NCBI RefSeq assembly: GCF_001540865.1
Contig: NC_033636.1
Coordinates: forward strand, 601,809 to 665,808
Reading direction: 5' to 3'
DNA length: 64,000 bases
Origin: Ananas comosus
Taxonomy: Eukaryota; Streptophyta; Magnoliopsida; Poales; Bromeliaceae
The notes under the pieces are model-generated. The model was not told where the DNA came from, ran no database searches, and was given only the letters and a program-made list of their open reading frames with translations. Both the position numbers and the translations under genes were made by a program. Below are positions 21,108 to 33,799 of the stretch, piece after piece (position 1 is the stretch's first letter; each line of letters begins with the position of its first letter).

Positions 21108-21860
21108 ATATAGGGGATTTATATATGGACTTCTAAGATAGTACATTAGACTCTGTTTATAATTACAGACAAACTAATTTAGTTATTATATGGCTTTTGC
21201 AAAATCACTAAAAATAGAGAAGCACAAATCTAAATGCTCTCCACATCCTTACCAAACACACTCAGGTGTTTCCTCGTGTGTTACTGTAACAGGTTTCTTG
21301 GAAAATACAAATTGAGAGTAGTCTTATTCATAAAAGATCCTTCTAGACCCTTTCAACAAAGTCCACATCAAAATGCAACATTTTCTCAAAATTTGGGCAT
21401 TACTTATTCAACAATACTCTACATGATCATTCCTAATTTCTTTCTTTATTGTCACCTCTATCGTACACATCTTTTGATATTTTTGTTTGGTAAGGATGCC
21501 GACAGAGTTCGCAACTCCTAAATTATGTTTGATTTAAGGTAAAAATATATGAAATTTATCTGAATTATGAATTATGTGACATTTAAAAGCTGTGATTTTG
21601 ATACACAACTGTTTTTTTATTTAATTTGAATTACTTGATATCTCTTTTATTTTAGAGTTTGGATGCATAGTTTTATTTTGACGGATTAATTTGATTAAAA
21701 TATCATTTGCAATTTTCTCCGCGGAAATTTTTTGCAGCATGAAAATCATCAAATTATGTGAATCAAAGGAAGTAAAAGATTTAGATACCAAGAACAAAAC
21801 TTTCAAAAGTTACATCAGATGTATCAAAATGTTTTGAATATATATTAAAAAAAATTATCT
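21108..21860. other. Spacer
   Basis: No gene. A short inverted repeat ('catccttaccaaacac' at about 21245 and 'gtttggtaaggatg' at about 21485) may mark a small element of about 260 bp. The ORF at 21234-21521 lies inside it and has no recognisable content. Confidence 0.4.
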
Positions 21861-21863
21861 TAT

Positions 21864-21954
21864 GCAACTTAAATTTTTAGAAAATAACGGTTGTTTCACA
21901 TTATGTAACATGGTATCAGAATAAGAGATTCTAAATTTGAATCCCACCTACAGC
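21864..21954 (+). repeat. Second SINE-like family, copy 2
   Basis: 'agaaaataacggttgtttc', AACATGGTATCAGAAT and AATTTGAATCCCACC in the same order and spacing as at 3738-3912. Confidence 0.5.
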
Positions 21955-22880
21955 AAGATTACATGCAAGTAAGCATCACACTTTTAGTATTTGGCAGATC
22001 AAAAGTGTGATCAAATATTTAGAATACATCCAAACAAAGTCGTCAAAAAGCAACAATTAATCAAACCTCGTATTTACAATCATATGAAAAGACTCTCATA
22101 CATACAATATAAATTATCACAGAATAACTTATTTCGACATCTAAACAAAATCACAGCTTATTTGCTTTCTTTATACTTAAGTTCTCATATATTGAGGTAG
22201 TTATGAAGAGAGCATCACACTTTTTTTAGTGATAAGAAGGTGCATTGGTACTAAAAAGCACAAGCAAAAAAAAAAAAACTCGATCTGTAAGTGTTTTCTA
22301 GAGGAGGGTCATTTTCTCATGGTGCAAATCAACAACCAATACACCTAAGGCTTCCTTTTGAAGAATAATAGATGATGATCTCCAATGATACGTTAATATT
22401 AATAACCTAAAGTCTTGTTACACCTTTTCTTTCTTTTTTCCTTTCTTTTTTTTTTTTTTTGATTCATCTTTATAATCCATCAATCCTACATCTCATGTCC
22501 TTTTCACAAGAGATGGATATGTCCCCTTGTAAAACAATGCACTTTTCTTTTCGCGGCCCCTGGGGAAAATGTGTGGATGGTCCCTATCATACTCTACTAT
22601 TGCAATTTGGTTTTTGTGCTTTTCACGCGATCGCCTAAATAGCTTAGTTTATGAATGTTGAAGAAAACATAATTTTTCTTGTAGAATGACTAATTCAATC
22701 TTCCACTATCATAAATGATTCACATAATTTTAGTTTATTCTATTGAGTATAAAATATTGAAAGTATTAAGTGTTAAGATTAAGTTTTTAAAGTAATTAAT
22801 TGTTTCAAATGATATCGGAACAGCGGACTTCCTAGTGTCATTTAACTTCTTCCTAGTTAATTTATGTTAACGTCTTAAGT
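21955..22880. other. AT-rich spacer
   Basis: Nothing codes here. A weak third-family SINE-like block lies at about 22765-22870 ('gatatcggaacagcgg'). Confidence 0.45.
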
Positions 22881-22881
22881 C

Positions 22882-22929
<48 letters not shown>

Positions 22930-22933
<4 letters not shown>

Positions 22934-23454
22934 GTCTTCTGTATTTTTAAAAGTACGGAGCCCTCCGTACTTATAAATTATTTTCGATGATAGAACATCC
23001 GATTCAACGATCGACTACGTTAACCATAATCTATTCTATTGGAACTACTTAGAAACCAAATTTTATAATTTTTTGACATCATCTACCAAGTGATCAAAAT
23101 GTCTCAAAATTGAATATTTTAACGATCGATGTGGCACGTTGTTAAGTTTAATAGTGTAGAACAATTCAAATTATATGAAACTTTAATACAAAATTTTACT
23201 TAATAACAAGGTTAATACTTGTGATTTGAAATTTGAATCTTTTATCATTATTTTTTATGAGATTTTTATTTTTAGCCGCTCATTTAGAGACTATTCGTTC
23301 ACTTGGTAAATAAACTCAAAAAATTATGAAATACATAGTTCCAATAACGTAGATCATATCTAACAGAATCAATCGCCGAATCGGATGCATGCCTCATTAT
23401 TGAAAATAACTTACAAGCACGAAGACCTCTGTACTTTCAAAAACATAGAAGCCT

Positions 23455-23457
<3 letters not shown>
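22930..23457. mobile_element. MITE-B copy
   Basis: The left part is 'tatttttaaaagtacggag' and the right part is 'gtactttcaaaaacatagaa' plus GCCTAGC. TA/GA repeats lie before it and CT/TA repeats after. The subterminal 'catccgattcaacgatcg' is mirrored on the right. Confidence 0.75.

Positions 23458-23547
<90 letters not shown>
23458..23547. repeat. (CT)n(TA)n(CT)n microsatellite ending in N
   Basis: CT, TA and CT dinucleotides run up to a single N at 23548. Confidence 0.95.
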
Positions 23548-23548
23548 N

Positions 23549-23739
23549 TTTTATTTTTAGCCGCTCATTTTGAGATTATTCGTTCACTAGGTAAATAAAC
23601 TAAAAAAATTATGAAATACATAGTTCCAATAGCGCAGATCATATCTAACAGAATCAATCGCCGAATCGGATGCATGCCTCATTATTGAAAACAACTTACA
23701 AGCACGAAGACCTCTGTACTTTCAAAAATATAGAAGCCT

Positions 23740-23743
<4 letters not shown>
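23549..23743. mobile_element. MITE-B right-end duplicate
   Basis: About 195 bp nearly identical to the right end of 22930-23457, beginning directly after the N. It is either a tandem duplication by slippage in the microsatellite or two alleles joined by the assembler. Confidence 0.65.
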
Positions 23744-23794
<51 letters not shown>

Positions 23795-23795
23795 G

Positions 23796-24330
23796 TCCAA
23801 CTATGGTGCTTGTAAAAGCATCAAACACTTGGTGCTTGTAAATTTTTTATCGTTAGATCTACGTCTTTGATCATTTTCAACCGTTAGATTATACTATTCA
23901 ACCAACTACCCACCCGTTTGGATTGGAGATAAGGGGAGGGATAACCCCTTATCCCCCGTTTATACCCAAACGCTAATTTTTTACCCGAGAATAGTAGTTC
24001 TCGGGTACATGAAATAAGCTGGTATAATTATCCCTACCAATACCTCCATTTTCTATATATAGCTATCCACTATTTTTCTTATTCCATATTATCTATCCAA
24101 ACGTTATTTTTTTTATCCCCGGGAACAACCCAATCACTCAAACGTTATTTTTCTTATCCCCATACTTGTACCTATCCCTATAATAGCTAGTTCTTGCTTA
24201 TACCCGAACCAAACGGTACCCTATAAGGGGTCCACATCATCCTAACCACACATTCCTTAATCCAATATATGGCCAAAAATCTATAAACACCAATATCTTG
24301 GTACTTTTAAAAGCCTCAAACTCAAATGTT
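23796..24330. mobile_element. MITE-A copy split by another MITE
   Basis: The left part (23796-23908) ends 'caaccaactacccac'; the right part resumes near 24221 with 'aaggggtccacatcatccta'. Both are interior family blocks. The ends read 'agtccaactatggtgcttg' and 'ttggtacttttaaaagcctc'. Confidence 0.65.
23909..24221. mobile_element. MITE nested in MITE-A
   Basis: Inverted ends CCGTTTGGATTGG and CCGAACCAAACGG (right end as written) bound about 310 bp. The insert contains repeated 'ttatcccc' motifs and no coding content. The exact junction duplication is unclear. Confidence 0.6.
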
Positions 24331-24339
24331 AGAGAAAGT

Positions 24340-25535
24340 GACTAAAATATTGAGGTTATCTTAATTTGTATTGTTTTACAATTTCAAACATGCTAAAATA
24401 TCATTTTACGCTATAAGTTTGCTTTTTGTTAATTTGATTCACAATTTCAAACACGACTAATTGTCATTTTACAGCAAAAGTCTGGTTTTTTTTTAATAGC
24501 CGGAGACTAAAAGTGCAATATATGTAAAAATTCAAGAACAAATTGTTGAATATAAAGTATTTAAACATTATTAGCTAATAGTTTAAATTTTTAAAAAATA
24601 ATTATTGTTTTACATTATTTAACATGATACGAGAACTAGAGATTTTGAGTATGAATTCCATAAGATTCCTGGTTTTATTTAATATCCTCCCATGACTTGG
24701 GCTTATTAGAATATCTCGAGCCATAGCCAGATAAATTAATTGTTAAATAATACTAAAATATTACTATCGAACTTAAGCTTTTGGAGAATAGTAATTATTT
24801 TACACTAATTTATTTAACACAAATATTCAAATTGAAACTATATATAGGGACTAACTAGTTGCCATATTTAAATAGTAAAGGGACCATCCATATAGTTTTA
24901 GCCTTTACTTTGCTCTTTTTGCCTAAATTCTTGCCCTAGCTAGTAGTGGTCCATATCACACTACAAGATCACTATCCCCAAACATCATTTTAACTTCAAT
25001 AACAAGAGGAAATTAAAAGATCTTCTTGTTTGCACAAGCTAATATATATATTTATTAATTCTCTCCACTTGCTATCTAAGATATATACTCAATGCATATG
25101 AGCCTCAAACAAGGGTCAAAAGAGAATTAAGAATGTGCAAGACAACAAAGATAGAAGAGTGATAATCAAACACTTTATTTGCTGGTGACAACTCCTTGAT
25201 TTGGATTTCATAAGCTTGTGGTGAAAATGACATTAATTAGTTTGGCGAATTACGCGTCGTCGTCATCAAATAATTGTTTTACATTTGTATTAATTCGCTT
25301 AACGCATGCCGACATGGATCGTTATTAGCTTAGTATGGAGATTAAATTGCTGAACATATATATATATAACCAAAATATATGTATAGTTAATTTGTCTTGC
25401 TTCTTTTTTCTCTAGATACTTTTGTCACTTAGTAATTGTTTATTTTAGTCGATAGCAATGCCAAAAAAAGTCAAATAAAGCATATATATGAAGTATATGT
25501 ATATTGTCCCATGTTAGATTTTGGTGTCGCAAATA

Positions 25536-25573
<38 letters not shown>

Positions 25574-25700
25574 TTTGTTCATTAATTCTAGTGCACAAAA
25601 TTTATAATGTAGATAATAAAACTGAAATATTTAATTTTCAGAGCTTTCAAAGACATCCTTTTATATGCTGAAATTTGAAGTTGCCTGTTTTTCTGTGGAT
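24340..25700. other. AT-rich spacer with one SINE-like copy
   Basis: The second SINE-like family appears at about 24575-24722 (AACATGATACGAGAAC, then a decayed B box). A GT tract lies at 25540-25571. No gene is seen. Confidence 0.5.
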
Positions 25701-25711
25701 CGTTAGCGCTA

Positions 25712-26196
25712 TGTCGCGGACTTATGCGAAATTTTTTTTCGTGCCCGCATGGCGCTCGTCTTCCTTCACGAAGTGAACAAGTCTGCCTCTCAACTTGCTA
25801 AGTTATAACCTACTCATCCTAAACTAAGTACAAGAAAGAGAAGAGTTTGAAAAATGTTGTGTATTAATAAAAGTAGATATTACAACAGATTTTCTAAGGA
25901 AAGGAAGTGGAGGCCATAACCTTATATAGGTCACTACCTACGCAAGGTACAAATAAAAAGGTGTCAAGTTGCGCATAACTATAAGGCAAAGAGGGAGGCT
26001 ACAAGCTTCCAAAAGACTACACTTATTGCTCTCCTAAAACTCTAAAGAATTTTTGACCCTTCAGCATCCGCACCATTAGTTTTGAAACCTGCATAGAAAC
26101 TTCTAGAATGGCCCAGCAAAACTTCCGATAGAACTCTCCTTCGATGTTTGGGCGATTGCAAAGAAAAAATCAGCGAAAAATATTCTGTCCGTAACA
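25712..26196 (-). mobile_element. Short solo LTR, 485 bp
   Basis: On the plus strand it begins TGTCGCGGACTTATGCG and ends CTGTCCGTAACA. GCTA flanks it on both sides (25708-25711 and 26197-26200). It interrupts a dispersed repeat whose intact copy at 3195-3445 shows the empty site. On the minus strand a TATA-like CTATATAAGG precedes the presumed start of transcription, so the LTR is read leftward. There is no internal domain. Superfamily cannot be assigned. Confidence 0.72.
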
Positions 26197-26439
26197 GCTA
26201 ACTAACTATCCCAAAAGTACGTGCTGATAGAAGTGTTCATTGCATTTAAAGTCTTAGCGACAGTGCTCAGAGACTTCAACCTAGCTCAACCCATTTGGAC
26301 GTCAGGTCTATTATTGAGACTCTTACTGTTAGGTCTATTATGGAGCGCAACCAACTTATTGGACTTATTCAACTCAACTTATTAGCCTTCTGAATCTAGT
26401 GTCATTGGGCAAAAAGTTGAATCTATTTTAACCAATAAT

Positions 26440-27994
26440 AATTGGCCAATATTTTCATGGTCTAAGTAGTATTTTCTGGACGCTAAATTGGATTATGGTA
26501 GACATTCTTGTTTGCTAGGAGAAAAAAAAAAAAAAAAAAAAAAAGATGAGAGCAATATTTGGTAAAAAATTGGTCGATTATGCAAATTTTTACGGACAAT
26601 ATTTATTACCTTTAAAAACATTCCAAAATGGCCTAATTATAATAATATTAGGAGCCCTATTGTGTATGATACATGATATATCATATAATGCAGTGCATGT
26701 ATTTGTGCACTAAGTCCCTGTTGGCTCTATTTCTACTTCTGCTTTCGACAACAGTAATTTTAATCAACGGATCATTCGTCAAACACTAAAAATCTTAGAT
26801 TTTCATTGCAGTGCGTGGAAAGCACGAATTCGATCTTTAGCTCCAAAGCTAAAATGAATTTTTAAAAAATACTCCAATTTGATCGATTTTTTCGATTTTG
26901 CTACAGAAATAAGTTGGTTGGAGAGCGCTTCTCTTAATCGCATTAATATTCATGCTATAGGATGACCAAATAGACCTTTTAACTCTCTTCTTTAATTTAC
27001 AGTGAAATATATGGAGTGCAAATGGCGCAAAATTAAGTACTTAAGGGCCTAACTAGAACAAGAATCAAAATAATTGATTCACTCTTTTGTTGTTTGATTA
27101 GGGACCCAAATTAAGAGCCGATTCGCGAATGAGCTAGTTCGTGATAAATGGTTAGCTGCGAAAGAAACATATGTGAACTACTATGCGTTTTGGGACGAAA
27201 AATTAAAGTATGAAAGTTTTAATTGTGGTATCTGAACTTTTAATTTACTTGATTCGAACCATATAATTTATGGTGTTTCTATTACAAAATTCGATCCCAC
27301 TGCTCGATTTAACAGGAATACAGTCACATGAATCACGCGAGCTGTCAAATAACTCTAAATTAAAATATTAGCTAGTGAAATCAAAACTTTTGAGAGTCGA
27401 TATGCGTTTCAAAATAGGTTACAGTTCAGATAAGTTTTACAGTAATTCACCTAATAATTAGACTAGTTTGATGATATTATTCTAGGTTTTGGGTAACTCC
27501 ACATCCACTCAATGGATGCATTATATTTCCAGGATTTGGCCCACTTCAAAATTAGATCAATTATTTGTAGGATCATAAAGAGGATTGGGGTTCTTATTTT
27601 TCACTCCAATCAAATCCGTGTGGCCCGAATAGTAAAAGCCCATTACAGCCCAATTATATTCTCTGTTTGGCATTGCGGGAAGAATCCGTTACCTACGGTG
27701 AGAAATCACAATGCGCAAATTTTATATTTATTTTTCATAAAAGATGCGACATTGTTTAAATCGCAATATTTCTTGTACAATATAATTTCTGCAGCCCCAC
27801 TTGAGAGGAGTGAAGCCTATTTTTAGATTCACTACATGGTCTTGCATTCTAACTTCTTTTGGCCCAATAGCGTTCGATAACTCGACTGGGGAATTTTGTT
27901 TAAGCCCCACCCATTTGCAAATTAGACCCATAAATTTGGACCTTGGTTAAAATGTGGTCCAAGAACTATGTAAGGCCAATCCATTAAGTCATTG

Positions 27995-28032
<38 letters not shown>

Positions 28033-28262
28033 GGAGAAACTTTAATTTACCACCTTGTGTTGATTTACCCTATTTTTACTTTACCATTCTATAATTTCAT
28101 AAAATATTATTTCACCATCATGTGGTTTTCTTTTTGTATCACTATAAAAACTTCCCTTGAGTGGGTACGAAAAAAACTATATTTTATAAATTATAGGATA
28201 ATAGAGTGACAGGTTTTATAAACCACAATGTGGCAACACCAAGTACTCCACTTTCTATTAGA
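26440..28262. other. Spacer without recognised features
   Basis: AT-rich, with an A run (26521-26544) and a TTA tract (27988-28032). ORFs up to 104 codons (27512-27826) match no family I know and lack a gene-like context. Confidence 0.5.
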
Positions 28263-28606
28263 GGCTGCTTGGTTCTTCGAAAAAGCGTAAATAAAAAAAA
28301 ATTCAAGAAAAAAAGTTTTCTATGGAAAACTTATTTTTCAATTTTCCGTCCGTTGGTCATAAGAAAAACGAGTTTATTTTGAAGAGTTTCTTTCCAAATT
28401 TTATGAAAAACTAGCATCTTCCTTTTCCTGAAAAAATTAAAAATATATATATATTAATTTGCCACGAAATTTGGAAAATAAATTTAAAAAAAAACTAGTT
28501 TTTCTTAAAATCAAACGAACGGAAAACTGAAATAGAGGTTTTCCATGAAAAACTTTTTGTCTCGAAAAACTTTTTTTTACGCTTTTCTGACAAATCAAAC
28601 ACCGCC
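28263..28606. mobile_element. Tourist/Harbinger-like MITE
   Basis: Ends GGCTGCTTGGTTCTTCGAAA and, read in reverse, GGCGGTGTTTGATTTGTCAG, both running into AAAAGCGTAAA. About 344 bp, AT-rich, non-coding. A related element lies at about 31231-31494, and a one-ended one at about 38568-38770. Confidence 0.6.
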
Positions 28607-31225
28607 ATCCTATGACTTGTAAAATGAATCACTTTATAACTATTCCATTTAATGACAGGTCCTTATGGTAAAAGAAAACCAAATATAAAAATTTTAAAGT
28701 CACATAATGGCAAAATAAAAATGTATTAAACCCTAAGGGATCTGATTGATGTTTACCATTTTTTATCAAAATAAAATTTTTCATAAGATTTGGAACTTGT
28801 ATCACAGATTGAATCTGGCCCAAAAGAATTACCTGAGAGCCCAATAAGTGATCGACGATCGAATGTATATCCATTTGTTAAAGTGAGGATCGAATATACG
28901 ACCTCACAAAATAAAGAGATATAAAATTAATCTAATAGGAATCGGACCCAGGATTATATTGAATAATAGTAGGTTTTGCGTGAATCTCCGTCGATCGATT
29001 AGCGTAATTAGGTAATAACAATCTAAGAGGGTTTAATCATGAGATTTACTGGACACCTTCAAAGGAAAGAGATGTAGCATCATGAAAGCTTCACACATAA
29101 TCCAAAGCTAAAGCAAAAACATGTAGCTACTTGTTTAATGAATCCATATGAATCCATTTTGGCGACTATTAGTGGTAGTATATTGAAAACAATTGAAAGC
29201 AGCAGTTTGAATTCGCCAGTCGTATGTATATGCAATTGAAGTGTCAAATTTGCCAATTATTAATATAAAGGTTATGGTAATTTGAGTGATAAACCAAACA
29301 CAAAGATATAGGATATAGTGTTTGGGGGGTCTTGGGTTCGATACTAATAACGCTAGTATAAAATACTCAAGGCCAGTTATAAACTCCCCCAGTGGAATTT
29401 TAATTGAAGAATTACACTACTTATAGCCTAATACTACTAACAAAATTTGTTCAAAATGCTTAAGCTCGGTTATAGACTCCCACTCTGTGACACCTTGCTT
29501 TTCAGAATGGTCTAGTCTTAACATGCTTAACTCTCTTGAACTCTTGGGCTTAGTTTGGTAACCACCACTTAACTCATTCTAGTTATACTTTTGCCTAGGT
29601 CAACTTGTTAACGCTACGTAGGTGGGGAGACAACCATGGGGCAACCCTGTACATATGCAGATTTGTTGACGCTTTCGAAGAAATGTTTGCTGCAATTCGG
29701 GACGATTGACGCTTTCAAAGAAATTTTTGCTGCAATCTAGGACATGACACACCAAGTTTAGACCCTGACTTTGCAAGGCGATATGAGATTCTTTTCACAT
29801 TTCTAACTAGTAAATTGACTTTGATACTAAATGTAACAACCAAGTCTATTAGCATTGGGCTCAAACCATCGATTCAAAATGCTTAAACACAATCTAGTTA
29901 TTAGTATTAGAGTTTATGATCTTTATATTTTCAATCATAACTCATTTTTTATTCGACGTGGGACTGGCGAAATGATAAACTATTTTTACTGTCGGAGACG
30001 AATCTATTTATAGTATAAGGAGATTCAACTACAGTAATAGAAGCTTTGCCTAAATTGATCGCACTCCATACTACAGCAATTAGAGTCGCAGAGAGTAATT
30101 TTTTTTATTTTCTTTTTCTTTTTAACATCGGGAGTAATCTAATCACGTTATATATAAAGTGGTAAAATTTTGAAAAATATATACAATCCCCAACTGCATG
30201 CAACTAATCAAATTTCTTGTAGTTGATGTGCTCTCTACTACACCAAGAGAAGGAAGATGCATCTAATTATAACTTATAACTGCTACATTTTTGTATCGCC
30301 GACCATACTGTTTTTATAGTTACGTCCAAACTACTCAGATATACGAAAAAAAAAAGAAAATATGTGACATACAGATATATTCAAAATAAAAAAATAAATA
30401 AATCCAAAGGACAAAGAAAAAGAAAAAAAAAATCTGCAGTGGCACAACCATGAGCTGATCACATCTCTCGCCATCATCTTTGTTTCTTATTTTCAAAAAG
30501 AATTTGGTGGCCAACCTCACCACAATGACTACTCCACAGATACAGTGAGCTAATCATGAGATAGGATCTCATTATCTTAATACCTTTCATGAAAGCTTCA
30601 TTTGTAACCCAAGTGAAAGTACGTACATACAAATATATATATATATATATAGATGGTGTTACATTAAAAAAAATGAAAATAAAAACAAAAAGGAGAGATA
30701 GAGAGAGTAAATAATGAGTGGTAGAAGCTCTTATATGAAAAGAGTAAGCTTTTGCAAAAGAGAATGGTAGCTCTGATATGAAAAGAGTGACTGAGGTAAA
30801 TAATGAATCGGATCGAGTTCCAATCGAACAGAAGTGGCAATATGCGATCTTATCGACTAACCTAATTAACTTAGCATTTTTCTTTATCATATTTCAAAAC
30901 ATAATGCATTAAATCTAAATTTTTAAATATAACATTAAATATATGTATATATTATATAATATAAAATCAATTCTAGAGGTTCGTGTCCAATTCGGGTCGG
31001 GGGTACAGACAAAATCCATACCCGAATCTCAATCTGTAGGGTTTTCATTTTTTATATCCGTATTTGAAACTATATTCGTTTACTATCAAATAAAACTGTC
31101 CTATTCGGATTCATATTTGGATAAAATTTCAGATATTTGCACCCATTGACATCCGTAGCCGGAAACTGCTACACAAAAAACCACCTCCTATACTTTGACT
31201 GTTTCTCTGATCATTTTTTACCTTA
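28607..31225. other. Spacer upstream of the RING gene
   Basis: No gene is recognised. ORFs such as 30474-30890 (minus) look random and contain a TA tract. About 30975-31160 holds the reverse of a repeat found at 44832-44900 ('gaattttatcc', 'ggatat' motifs). Confidence 0.45.
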
Positions 31226-31230
31226 TATAT

Positions 31231-31494
31231 AGGAGCTAATTTGGTTCATCAGAAAAGTGCGAATAAAAAAAATCAAGAAAAAAATTTCATAAAAAATTTC
31301 ATTTTTTGATTTCATTTTTAAGAAAAATGATGAAAACACAAATTTTCATAAAATATGGGGGGAAATAATTCATGAAAGCTTATTCTCTTGGAACCAAACT
31401 GACAGAAAACTAGAAAAAAAAATAATATTTCATAAAAACTTTTTTACTTGAAAATTTTTTTTCCATATTTTTTTTGAAAAACCAAATAGTCTCT
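31231..31494. mobile_element. Tourist/Harbinger-like MITE, second copy
   Basis: Left AGGAGCTAATTTGGTTCATC, right end in reverse GAGACTATTTGGTTTTTC, with 'gaaaa' and 'tcataaaa' blocks like 28263-28606. It sits about 290 bp upstream of the RING gene start codon. Confidence 0.55.
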
Positions 31495-31699
31495 TAATAA
31501 TATTAAAAAAAAATAACAAAAAATAATAATAATAAATTTAAATAATGTGGCGGGAACGGTTAGGCCAACGGCTAGTCACGCATGCAACACCTACACTTGG
31601 GGCCGACGCAAAGCAGTTAGATTCTTGGTCACCATCCCAACCCCAACCATTCCTTTCCCTTCAATTCAAATCGATCCCCCAAAACCCCCCCCTATTCAC

Positions 31700-31780
31700 T
31701 TCAATTTTTATCATCATCTCTTATAAACAGTTTCCAATCCAATTCCCAGTGACCCACAAACCCCAAAAATTAAGGTGCCC
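31700..31780 (+). promoter_or_regulatory. Putative core promoter and 5' leader of the RING gene
   Basis: TCTTATAAACAG (31719-31730) is the only TATA-like motif close to the start codon, about 52 bp upstream. If it is a TATA box, the leader would be very short; if not, it lies inside the leader. C-rich and CT-rich sequence (31620-31700) precedes it, as is usual for plant leaders. Confidence 0.35.
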
Positions 31781-33728
31781 ATGTCGGCGGCGGACGGAAT
31801 CGGAGACATGCAAGGCGGCGGCGGCGGCCTTTTGATGCGCGCGGCGGCGAGGGCGGCGCGAGCACGGTGGTTCGGGTTCCTGCGGCGGGCCTACGTCTAC
31901 CAGAACGGGCCGCGGTCGGACGTGCTGGCGGCGTCGAACCCCTTCAACTCCCCCTTCTGGCTGGCCGCCGAGCTGGCGGCCGCCGTCGCGCAGGTCGGCG
32001 TCATCGCGGCCGTGCTGGCGGCCGCGCGGAACGAGAGGCCGCTTTGGCCCGTCAGGCTCTGGGTCGGCGCCTACGCCCTCGCCAACCTTCTCAGCCTCCC
32101 TCTCATATATTGGCGGCGCCACCACTCCGCCGCCCCCGCCCCTGTGGATATTGAACACCAAGGAAGCAATGAGGAAGCAGTGTTCAGGTACCTGCGGTCT
32201 CAAATATTTGATTCAAATTTTAAACTTTAAATATTAAATTTGACCTAGACTGGCGTAACACGGAGGGCTTTCGTACTAACATGTTGTTTTCAATAATGCG
32301 GCTTTCAAATTTACAACCGGCTCTATTAGATTTGATCTATATTATTAAAAGTAGTAAAAAAATTAAATTTCATAATTTTCCGACATTATTTGACTAGTAA
32401 TCAAAAAGCCTCAAAATTGATAATTTTAAGTAATGCATTTGTATATTTAATGGTGTAAAATAATTCAAATCTGATGAAAATTTTTATAAATTTTTTTTTT
32501 ACTATTTAGAGTAAGATTAGTATCTCTGATTTTAAATTCAAATCTTCTATTATTATTTTTTATAAAATTTTTATTTTCAGCCGCTTATTTTGAGACGACT
32601 AGGTAAACGGTATCGAAAAATTATAAAATTTAGTTTCTAAATACTTTCAATAGTGTAGATCAAATCTAACAAAGTCGATTGTCAATTTGGAAAACGCATT
32701 ATTAAAAATAACTTAATAGCACAAAGGCCTCCGTGCTATCGATAGTATACCAGCTGAACTCATTAAATTTTAAATTTTAAGTTTCGTCGCACTATCATTT
32801 TGATTGTAACAATATAGTACCTTTACATTTTATTGAGGTGAGTAGCTAGCATGTCCTTTCTTTTAGGGTTTAGGTATCTTCATCATGGAAAAAAAATTTA
32901 TTGAAATTACGAAGACGGAACGAAAAGTTAGTTAATCTTTAATAGAGATTTATGCTTTTTTTATGATTGCAATAAAATTATATTACCTGAGTTTGAGAAA
33001 GTACGATAAAAAAAAAAATATTCAATTTGCTTTAGTAAGTAAGACATTACACTTAGGGGTGGAACTCGGCCCTTGCCTAAACAAGGCCCGGCCCGATGGG
33101 CCATGTTTGGGCCGGGCTTTGGATATTATAAATACAACTTTGGGTTCGGGCCGGGTTTAAAAATTTAGGCCCGAAAAAAATTTGGGCCTATTTGGGCATG
33201 TCCAAGCCCGACCCGAGCCCGACCCAAAAGCCCGATATATTAATTGTCAAAATAAAATATTTAATTATATATATTATTTATCTATAGTATATCATATATA
33301 GTATATATTGTTATTAATGATATGTACTTATATATATGAGGATATATTATATATTAACAAAATATTTGGTTCTATATAATGATATATTTGATGTTAGATA
33401 TTAATTTCTTTGATGTGATAAAACTAAAAATAGGTATTTTATTTTAATTTTATACAAATAAAAGTATTTATGTATTATATGATAAATACATAAAATGAGC
33501 CTCCACAAAGCCCGATGGGTATTGGGCATTGGGCTTGGGCTTGGGCCGGGCCTTAATTTTTTAAAAAATTGGGTAAAAGCCCGACCCGAAGCCCAATATT
33601 TTTTTTGGGCCAGGCTTGGGCATAGTAATACCCGACCCAAGCCCGGCCCAGTTCCACCCCTAATTACACTGCACCTGTCATAACGAGTCAAGTAAAATAT
33701 CATTTTCATAATTCAATCAAAATACAGA

Positions 33729-33799
<71 letters not shown>

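Noticed and set aside
31721..32203. Longest ORF in the window, 160 codons on the minus strand
   Set aside because: It is antisense to exon 1 of the RING gene; GC-rich coding sequence often leaves the opposite frame open. The plus strand has conserved domains and splice sites.
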